A DNA stretch of 64,000 nt from Vulcanimicrobiota bacterium (GTDB lineage Bacteria > Vulcanimicrobiota > Xenobia > Xenobiales > JADMJV01). The position numbers and the translations under genes were made by a program. The notes below the pieces were generated by a model. That model was given only the letters and a program-made list of their open reading frames with translations, was not told the DNA's origin and did not search any database. Positions 1 to 7,700 of the stretch are shown piece after piece (the stretch's first letter is position 1; each line of letters begins with the position of its first letter). Location of the stretch: the NCBI GenBank assembly GCA_019637395.1, contig JAHBVR010000014.1, positions 62,001 through 126,000 of the forward strand, given 5' to 3'.

Positions 1-1115
1 GCGCACCAGAGCACGAATTGCAAGGCGTTGAAGCCGGGTTTGGCGATGTCGCGCACATCGATGGCCGAGTAGATGGCCGCATCCGGGCTGCTGACGATGA
101 CGCCCGGCAGCAACTGGCGAGTGGTCTCGGTGAAGTGGTTGAGCATGCCGGCGTAGTAGGCGCGCTGCTGCGAATACCATTGCTTCAGTTGGTCATGCGA
201 TTCGTGGGCCAGGGCTCCGAAGATGTACTGGCCGATGGCGCTCGAGCATAGACCGGCGGTGTTTTCAGCCACGGCCTGTTGATGAAATTCCAGGTTGTCG
301 GTGACCAGGCCGCCGATGCGCAGGCCGCAGGCGTTCCATACTTTGGAAGCGGTTTCAATGCTGATGCGGCGGCCGCGAATGCCGGGCACTTCCTCTTCGC
401 TGATCGACCAGATGCTCAGAGTGGGGGCCCCGTTGTAGAACAACTCGCGGTAAGCTTCGTCACTGATAATCCAGAGGTTGTATTTGACGGCCAGCCGGGC
501 CAGACTCACTAGGCTGGCCCGGTCGTAGAGGTGCCCGGTGGGGTTGTCGTAGGGAATCACCACCAGCGCTCCGGGACGGTGCTTTTGGATGGTCGCTTCG
601 ATTTCCGCGGCGCTGGGGAGAGAGAACTTGCCGTTAGCCTGGAGCTGGCGCTGGATTGAGCAGGTAGAGCGGCCCAGGCGATCGGCAAAGCTCAGGTAGT
701 TAGTATAGGCGGCATCGATCAGGAGGAGCGGGCGTTCGCGGCTGCCGGCAGCCCCGCACACACCCAGGATGACCAGTTCCATGCCCTGACTGCCGCCGTC
801 GGTTACCTGGGAGTAAAGGCCGTCAATCGGCGCTCCCGAGGAGGCGATAATGTTGAGGAAGGCCTGGTTGGTTTCCGCTTCGCCCACGGTGGCCGTGTAT
901 TTTACGACGCCTTCCGCGAAAGGGGAGCCTTTCTCGCCGAGGCTTTGCAGGCGCTTTTGCATGGCCGGGTGCATGGGCAGCGAGACATTGCCGATGGCGA
1001 CGTTGATGGCTTCGGTACCGTCCTGGCGCTCGGCGAATTTCATCGAGGCGATGCGGATGGCCGAGGGCTGGCGCAGGCGATAGTGTTCCGACAGAGTGGG
1101 CAGGGTCAACGTCAT
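1..1115 (-). CDS. Class I/II PLP-dependent aminotransferase (3' end cut by window)
   Basis: The minus-strand frame is open from an ATG at 1115 to the window edge, about 371 residues. It has the fold type I aminotransferase layout: a DNPTGH motif that contacts PLP, a SDEAYREL motif carrying the cofactor-binding Asp and Tyr, and a SK followed by GLRIGG, which is the Schiff-base lysine with the phosphate-binding Arg. Family members move an amino group between an amino acid and a 2-oxo acid in the cytoplasm. The substrate cannot be read from the sequence. A GAGG-like ribosome site precedes the ATG. The gene is divergent from the tRNA nucleotidyltransferase, 39 bases away, so the two promoters must overlap. 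The C-terminus lies outside the window. Confidence 0.88.
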   Translation of the reverse strand, partial: MTLTLPTLSEHYRLRQPSAIRIASMKFAERQDGTEAINVAIGNVSLPMHPAMQKRLQSLGEKGSPFAEGVVKYTATVGEAETNQAFLNIIASSGAPIDGLYSQVTDGGSQGMELVILGVCGAAGSRERPLLLIDAAYTNYLSFADRLGRSTCSIQRQLQANGKFSLPSAAEIEATIQKHRPGALVVIPYDNPTGHLYDRASLVSLARLAVKYNLWIISDEAYRELFYNGAPTLSIWSISEEEVPGIRGRRISIETASKVWNACGLRIGGLVTDNLEFHQQAVAENTAGLCSSAIGQYIFGALAHESHDQLKQWYSQQRAYYAGMLNHFTETTRQLLPGVIVSSPDAAIYSAIDVRDIAKPGFNALQFVLWC

Positions 1116-1154
1116 GGGTTTACTCCTCAAGCAATTACGGCTACTTTCTTGTCG

Positions 1155-2510
1155 ATGCTAATCGACGGCACTTTCTTGCTTCCCCTCCAGCGTTGGCTGG
1201 AAACGCATTTTCCCACGGCTCGCCTGCTGGTGGTGGGCGGCAGCGTGCGCGACGCCTTGCGCGGCCATCCGAGCAAGGATCTGGATCTTGAGATCGTGGG
1301 GGCGCAGGCGGCGGAGGTGGCGGCCGCTTCGCCCTGGCCGGTGCAGCAGGTAGGCAAGTCTTACGGGGTGTTGTTGTTGCAGTTGGAGGGGTTGGGTTGG
1401 CTGGAAGTCAGCGTCGAGCCGGGAAGCTATGGGGACTGGGAGCAGCTCTGCCGGCGGCGCGATTTTACTTGCAACGCCATCGCCTGGGAGGTGGCTTCCC
1501 AGAGCCTGGTGGATCCGTTGGGGGGCGGGGCCGATTTACAGGCGGGAGTGTTGCGGGCGGCCGGGCCAGGCAGTATGGCGGCCGATCCTCTGCGGGTGTG
1601 GCGGGCAGCTCAGTTCTGCGCCCGCTTCGACTGGCGGGTGGCGCCAGAGTTGCGGGCGGATATCTGCTCGGTTTTGGAACGGATGCCCGGGTTGCCGCGC
1701 GAGCGGGTCACTCGCGAATGGGAGAAATTGCTTATCATGCCGCGGCGGCCCAGCCAGGCCGTGCAGTTGTTGGACGATTGGGGCGTGATCGAGCGCTGTT
1801 ATCCGGAATTGTGGGCTCTGCATGGCTGCGAGCAAGATCCGGAGTTTCATCCTGAAGGGGACGTCTGGGTGCATACGCTGCTGGTGCTGGACGAGGCGGC
1901 TCGCCTGGGCAGGGACTTGCCGGTGGGGCAACGGCTGGTGCTGAGCCTGGCCGCCCTGTTGCACGACCTGGGCAAGCCCTCCACCACGCGCCGGGAGCAC
2001 GGCCGCATCAGCGCTCACGGCCACGAACACGCCGGGCTGAAGCCGGCCCGAGCCTGGTTCCAGCGCCATCGCTTTGGCGAGGCGATCGAGCTGGCAGTTC
2101 TGGATTGCGTAAGCAAACACATGCGGCCTATGCAACTGGTGCGGGAAATGGACCGGGGCAAAATGTCGCCGTCGCAGCAGGTGAACGCCTTGAGGCGGCT
2201 GATTCGGGATCTCGCCCACGTGGATTGGGAAGTCTTCTTGTTGCTGTGCGAGGCCGATCAGCGGGGACGGGCCCTGCCGGTTCCGGAGTACTTACCGGCT
2301 CGCCTCTTCGGGGAGTTGCTGCGGGAGTATCCCGTGGCCGCAATGGCTCGCGCCGAGCTGCTGCGGGGGCGTGATTTGCTGGCCCTGGGCGTGCCCGCTG
2401 GCAAGGAAGTGGGCCGTTGGATTGCCGCCGTCGAGCAGGCGCGCGATGAGGGTGAGCTCGCCACCTCGGAAGAGGCGCTGGCCTGGGTGCGAGCCCGGCT
2501 GGACAAATAA
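1155..2510 (+). CDS. CCA-adding-type tRNA nucleotidyltransferase with HD domain
   Basis: The 451-residue protein opens with the polymerase-beta-like nucleotidyltransferase signature GGSVRDALRG followed by KDLDLEI, whose two Asp residues bind the metal. The RRDFTCNAIAW motif and the RNA-binding region typical of class II CCA enzymes follow. An HD phosphohydrolase domain lies in the middle to C-terminal half (HTLLVLDEA, then LHDLGKP). Such enzymes add or repair the 3' CCA of tRNA, and the HD domain can carry phosphatase activity. The frame is open much further upstream, but that part overlaps the divergent aminotransferase start, so I chose the ATG just before the conserved region. A clear terminator follows the stop codon. 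Confidence 0.9.
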   Translation: MLIDGTFLLPLQRWLETHFPTARLLVVGGSVRDALRGHPSKDLDLEIVGAQAAEVAAASPWPVQQVGKSYGVLLLQLEGLGWLEVSVEPGSYGDWEQLCRRRDFTCNAIAWEVASQSLVDPLGGGADLQAGVLRAAGPGSMAADPLRVWRAAQFCARFDWRVAPELRADICSVLERMPGLPRERVTREWEKLLIMPRRPSQAVQLLDDWGVIERCYPELWALHGCEQDPEFHPEGDVWVHTLLVLDEAARLGRDLPVGQRLVLSLAALLHDLGKPSTTRREHGRISAHGHEHAGLKPARAWFQRHRFGEAIELAVLDCVSKHMRPMQLVREMDRGKMSPSQQVNALRRLIRDLAHVDWEVFLLLCEADQRGRALPVPEYLPARLFGELLREYPVAAMARAELLRGRDLLALGVPAGKEVGRWIAAVEQARDEGELATSEEALAWVRARLDK

Positions 2511-2511
2511 A

Positions 2512-2541
2512 AAAGGCTCCGTTATTGGCGGAGCCCTTTTA
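2512..2541 (+). terminator. Rho-independent terminator after the tRNA nucleotidyltransferase
   Basis: Immediately after the stop codon, an A-run leads into GGCTCCG, a short loop, CGGAGCC and a T-run. This is a stem of seven G/C-rich pairs flanked by A and T tracts, the canonical bidirectional terminator layout. Confidence 0.85.
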
Positions 2542-2734
2542 CACACACACATTACACACACAGGAGACGGTCGCTTCCGAGTGATCTTACTCACCGGTCG
2601 GCTTCCTTGCTGCTATTATGTATCTGAATTGCGACGGAGTTGTTGCCAAGGTGTTGCCGGTCCGTCAGATTGGGTTGCTTGCGATAGAAGTTTCTTGACC
2701 TCGCAGAACGCTCATTTTTCCGGGGGCGCGCACG

Positions 2735-3190
2735 GGTCTTGGCATTGCGTGCACGGGTGAGCGCGGGCCTGCGGGGTCGTGGGTTGCGTGCGCGGGGTCC
2801 CGGCATTGCGTGCACCGGTGAGCGCGGGCTGCGAGGTCGGGGGGTTGCGTGCACGGGTCCTGGCATTGCGTGCACGGGTGAGCGCGGGCCTGCGGGGTTG
2901 TGGGTTGCGTGCGCGGGGTCCCGGCATTGCGTGCACGGGTGAGCGCGGGCTGTGGGTCGGGAGGTGCGTGCACGGGTCCTGGCATTGCGTGCACGGGTGA
3001 GCGCGGGCTGTGGGGGTCGGGGTTGCGTGCACGGGTTCCGGGAGGTGCGTGCACGAGTGAGCGCGGGCTGCGGGGTCGGGGGTTGCGTGCACGGGTCCTG
3101 GCATTGCGTGCACGGGTGAGCGCGGGCTGTGGGTCGGGAGGTGCGTGCACGGGGTCCTGGCATTGCGTGCACGGGTGCGGGTCGGGGGGC
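2735..3190. repeat. Tandem array of about 7.5 copies of a 58-61 bp G-rich unit
   Basis: The core GCATTGCGTGCACGGGTGAG recurs with starts near 2742, 2803, 2863, 2924, 2982, 3101 and 3160, with a variant at 3042. Each unit also holds a second half-site with TGCGTGCACGGG or TGCGTGCGCGGG. The centre CGTGCACG is an 8-bp palindrome, so the array carries about 15 palindromic sites spaced near 30 bp. Copies differ by single bases and 1-3 bp indels. Several frames on both strands stay open across it only because the unit lacks stops, and the predicted peptides are low complexity. I treat it as non-coding. It sits between two convergent genes. Confidence 0.9.
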
Positions 3191-3191
3191 G

Positions 3192-4790
3192 CTAGAGGCG
3201 GCCGGGGGGCCCGCCTGGAGCGGCGGCCAGGTGGCGGGCCTGGCGTTCCGGCAGGCAGCGCTGGGGCGCTTGCGCTTTGGCCGGCCTGAGCATTTCTCGG
3301 GGGATTTCGCTGCGCTCGTAGAGGAAGCCGGGAGGATGGCGCTTGCCGTCTTCGGTGAAGTCGAGCAGCATGGCTTCGGCGGTGCTCAGCAGGTCGAGTT
3401 GGAGTTCGTCGATCAGGTAGGTGAAGAGCAACTCGGCCAGCTTGAGATGAGGCATCTCACGGGTGGTTTTGATTTTTGGCAGGGCCCAGCGAGTGAAATC
3501 CAGGAAACGCTGGAACGGGCTGCCGTCCAGAAGTATCGGCAGCACCCTGGGAAAGCGTCCGCGGTTGGCCAACGCTTCCCAGAACCGGGCAAAACGCTTC
3601 ATCTCCATCATTTCGGCGAAGGGAATCGCCTCCGTCTTGAGTACCTCATAGGGCGGCGAATCGCTATAGACCATCCCGTATTCCTGGTCGTGGCGCAGAA
3701 TGGGCGTGCCGCGCAGGCGCTTGAGGATTCCCACCTGGATTTCCTGGGGATTAAGTTGCACCAGGCGATCAAATCCGCGCTGGAATTGGACCACCGTTTC
3801 GCCGGGCAAGCCGACAATCAGGTCGGCGTGAATGTGAACCCCGGTTTGCGTCCGCAGATAAATGAGATTGTCTTCGAGTTTCGGCATGTCCTGGCGGCGA
3901 CTGATAGCTTTCTGCACCTCGGGGTCAAAGCTTTGGATGCCGATTTCAAACTGCACCGCTCCGGCCGGAAAGCGGGCCACCAGTTGGCGGAGTTCTTCCG
4001 GAAAGCGATCCGGTACCATTTCAAAATGCACAAAGAGATCCGGGGTATAGCGCTCCAGGAAGAATTTCAGCAGAGTCTGGCTGACTTCCAGGCGCAGATT
4101 GAAGGTGCGGTCGATGAATTTGAATTGGCGGGCCCCTCGTTGCAGCAGGGTCTCCAGTTCTTGCAGTAAGGTCTCGAGAGGAAAATAGCGCACCAACTTA
4201 TCCAGCGAGGAGAGGCAGAATTCGCAGCGGAAGGGACAACCACGCGAAGCCTCCACGTAAACGACGCGATGCTGCAGGTCGTGGTCGCTGTAGAGACGGT
4301 AGGGGAGCGCGATTTGTTCGAGGGGCGGTTGCCCTCCGGCCAGCACTTTTTGCGCTGGAGGCTTTCCGTTGAGAATTTGCCGGGCCAGGTTTTGGAAAGC
4401 CACTTCCCCTTCGTGGGTGACCAGGTAATCAGATAGAGCCACGATTTCCTGCTGATCCCATTCGTAGCTGACTTCGGGACCGCCCACCACGATTGGAAGA
4501 TCGGGCTGAACTTTGCGCAGGATGCGGATGATTTCGAGGGTTTGAGCTGTATTCCAGATGTAGACGGAGAAACCGACCAGGCGCGGCTGGTGCAGCAGAA
4601 TTTTTTCGACGCAGTCGAGGGCACGTTCTTCGAGCGTGAACTCCAGCAGTTCACAGCGGTCCTCAAGTTCCGCCAGATTGGCCTTGAGATAGCGCAGGGC
4701 GAAGGAAGTGTGATGATAACGGGCGTTCAGGGCCACCAGTAAGATGTCGCTCAAGTCCCCAGGGTAGACCGAGCGGGACTCCGCGGTCAA
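3192..4790 (-). CDS. B12-binding-domain radical SAM protein (DUF4080-like)
   Basis: The 532-residue protein has an N-terminal cobalamin-binding Rossmann-type region (ILLVALNARYHHTSFALRYL, later VVGGPEVSYEW). A radical SAM core follows, with the cluster motif CPFRCEFC (CX3CX2C) in the context VEASRGCPFRCEFCLSS. The C-terminal 150 residues match the DUF4080 arrangement as I know it. Members are iron-sulfur enzymes using S-adenosylmethionine, often methyltransferases or ring-forming enzymes, and the substrate is unknown. The start is a TTG ten bases after the stop of the giant repeat protein, so both are probably co-transcribed. The last 15 or so residues are Pro/Ala-rich and abut the tandem array, which suggests a drifted C-terminus. 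Confidence 0.85.
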   Translation of the reverse strand: MTAESRSVYPGDLSDILLVALNARYHHTSFALRYLKANLAELEDRCELLEFTLEERALDCVEKILLHQPRLVGFSVYIWNTAQTLEIIRILRKVQPDLPIVVGGPEVSYEWDQQEIVALSDYLVTHEGEVAFQNLARQILNGKPPAQKVLAGGQPPLEQIALPYRLYSDHDLQHRVVYVEASRGCPFRCEFCLSSLDKLVRYFPLETLLQELETLLQRGARQFKFIDRTFNLRLEVSQTLLKFFLERYTPDLFVHFEMVPDRFPEELRQLVARFPAGAVQFEIGIQSFDPEVQKAISRRQDMPKLEDNLIYLRTQTGVHIHADLIVGLPGETVVQFQRGFDRLVQLNPQEIQVGILKRLRGTPILRHDQEYGMVYSDSPPYEVLKTEAIPFAEMMEMKRFARFWEALANRGRFPRVLPILLDGSPFQRFLDFTRWALPKIKTTREMPHLKLAELLFTYLIDELQLDLLSTAEAMLLDFTEDGKRHPPGFLYERSEIPREMLRPAKAQAPQRCLPERQARHLAAAPGGPPGRL

Positions 4791-4799
4791 GTGTTCCGT

Positions 4800-7700
4800 T
4801 TAGCGGCCCGGGCGGTTGCAGTTCAAGCACATACCCACGCCTACCAGAGGGCCGCCGCATTGCCGGCAGTTCTGAGACTTCTGGGTGTCTTCGCGCTGCC
4901 CCTGATGTTCCGTCTCGCTCTTTTCCGATTCTTGCTGAGGTGCGGCTTCTTCTTGCTGACGACGGCGCTGCTGTTGTTGTTGCTGATCGCGGTCGCCACG
5001 CTCGTGGCGGTGTTGCTGATGATCGTCGCGCTGGCGTTCCCGTTGTTGATCTCTGTTTTGTTCGCCCTGGCGTTCTTGACCTTTCTGCTGGTCGCGTTCG
5101 CCTCCCGAGCTGGAACCGGAGTTGTGCTGGGCCTGTTTGGTTTCAGCTTTTTCTTGAGTTGGAGCCTCGCGCTGTGGGGCGGCCGTCTGCTGCCTGGTGT
5201 CCATCTCTTGCTTGACTTGCTGGAAGCCGGTGGAACGGCGAATACCGGTCCAATCTTCGGTTTTTTCCACGGTTTCTTTGACGGGGACTTTCAGGCGCTC
5301 GGGTTTCTCGGGCCGCACTGTCTCGAGTTTAGCGGCTTCTTCCTTCTTGCTGGTTTCCGCTTTGGACAGACTGCGGGTTTCAGCGGCCGCGGCTTCTTTA
5401 GCTTCGGCTCGTTGCGCTTTCTCGGCCTGAGCCGCCTGGGCGCCCTGGCTGGTTTGGGAAGCCTGATTGGCCTGGAAGTTCTGGGGAGTAGGGGTTGCCG
5501 GTTGCTGCGCGGCCTGGGGAGCCGGCGCGGCCGTTTGCCCGGGCGGGGGCGGAACTTGAGGAGCGTTGCGGACTCCGTCCTGCTTGGCGAATGAGAGCTG
5601 GAATTGCTCCGAGAATTTCTTGAGGGTCTCCACGCGCGAAGCGGTAGTGGGAGCCTCGTTCTTGGGGCCGCCCTTGCCGGATGCGCCCACGATGGCCCGC
5701 TGGATGGGTCTTGGAGGAGCCTGGGGCTTGGCTTCCAGCGCTTTTTCTTTGTCCGCTTTTTTCTCTTTGGCCGGTTCGGACTTGTCCGCCCTGGAAGCGG
5801 CTTTGGCCTCGTTGGCGGAGGCTTTTTGTTGGGCTATCCATTCCTCGTTTTCGCGCAGTCGCTGCGCCTGAACGTAGGGGGATATGCGGAAATTCTGGCT
5901 GTTTTCCAGTTGGTCAAAGCGGGTTAACTGGCGCAGCTGGATCGGTTCGGGAGCTTCGCTGGGAGTCGGCTGGGCCGTTCCCTGGACCTGAACCGAGCCG
6001 CCTTGACTGGAGCCGCCGGCACCGATCAGTTTGGGCTTCTGGTCGCCGGGAAAGCGCATGTCCGGCATGGGGCGCCGGGTTTCTTCGGGTACGACCAGGC
6101 TGGGTCGGGGCGCTTCGGGAGCAGGCCAGATCGGACGAGCCGGCGGAGCGGTAGGCGCCGCCGGGGCTTTGGCGGCCAAGCGCTCGATGGGTGGGGTCGG
6201 AGCCGGCGGATTGGCGGGATTGGGCTGTGGTGCCGGATTGGGTGGACGCGACGGTTGGGGCTGCTGCGGTCGCGGCTGGCTATCGCGCTGCTGGGGCGGC
6301 TGCGCCGGTTGCTGCTGGGAAGGCTGTGGAGTTTGGGGCTGCTGCGGTCGCGGCTGGCTATCGCGCTGCTGGGGCGGCTGCGCCGGTTGCTGGGAAGGCT
6401 GTGGGGTTTGGGGCTGCTGAGGGCGTGGCTGGCTATCGCGCTGCTGGGGGGGCTGCGCCGGTTGCTGCTGGGAAGGCTGTGGGGTTTGGGGCTGCTGCGG
6501 GCGCGGCTGGCTATCGCGCTGCTGAGGCGGTTGCGCCGGCTGCTGCTGGGGAGGCTGCGGGGTTTGGGGTGATTGGGCCGGCTGCTGGGATTGGCCATCC
6601 CGCCGCGGTCCTCCGTCCTGGCCGGAGCGCGGGCGACCGGGCTCCTGAACCGATGGCGCCGGAGCCTGGCTGCTCGGGGCGGGTTGTTGACCGGGCCCGG
6701 GCTCTCGTCCGGGGCGGTTGGGGCGACCGGGTTCCTGGGCAGATGGAGCCGGAGCCTGGCCGCTTGGCGCGGGTTGTTGTCCAGGTGCTGGTTGCGGGCC
6801 GGGAGCAGGTTCTCGTCCCGGACGATTAGGACGGCCCGGTTCTTGATTGGCCGGCTTGCCCGGATCCTGGCCCGGCGCGGGTTGTTGACCGGGAGCCGGT
6901 TGTTGACTTGGCGCTGGTTGTTGAACAGGCGCGGGCTCTCGTCCGGGACGATTGGGACGGCCTGGTTCTTGATTGGCCGGCTTGCCCGGATCTTGGCCCG
7001 GCGCGGGTTGCTGCCCGGGAGCCGGTTGTTGGCCTGGCGCTGGTTGTTGACCAGGCGCGGGCTCTCGTCCAGGACGATTGGGACGGCCCGGTTCTTGATT
7101 GGATGGTTTGCTCGGGTCCTGGCCCGGCGTGGGCTGTTGACCGAGAGCCGGTTGCTGTCCGGGCGCGGGCTCTCGTCCAGGACGATTGGGACGGCCTGGT
7201 TCTTGATTGACTGGCTTGCTCGGGTCTTGGCCTGGCGCGGGTTGCTGCCCGGGAGCCGGTTGTTGTCCCGGGGCGGGCTGTTGACTGGGCGCGGGCTCTC
7301 GTCCAGGACGATTGGGACGGCCTGGTTCTTGATTGGCCGGCTTGCCCGGGTCCTGGCCCGGCGTGGGCTGTTGACCGGGAGCGGGTTGTTGGCCCGGGGC
7401 GGGTTGTTGACCAAGCGCGGGCTCTCGTCCAGGACGATTCGGATCGACCGGCCGGGATGGCCGGTTGGGATCTTGGTTGGCGGATTTGCCGGGGTCCTGG
7501 TTGGGACCCGGTTGCTGGCCCGGCGTTTGTTGGCCGGGGCGGTTGGGCTCTTGATTGGACGGACGGCTTGGATCGATTGGGCGGTTGGGATCGCTGGCAC
7601 GGTTGCGCGGTTCGTTGCCCTGGCGCGTGCCGGGCTCCTGGATAGTCGGTGTGCCCGCCTGAGGCTTGCCGCTGGGGTCTTGGGTCGGTTGCCCGGGCGT

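Noticed and set aside
2735-3190. CRISPR array
   Set aside because: The spacing is about 60 bp with near-identical whole units and no unique spacers, and no cas genes are present.
2591-3289. Several overlapping frames of 130-190 codons across the first tandem array
   Set aside because: They are open because the repeat unit lacks stops; all give low-complexity peptides and none has a ribosome site.
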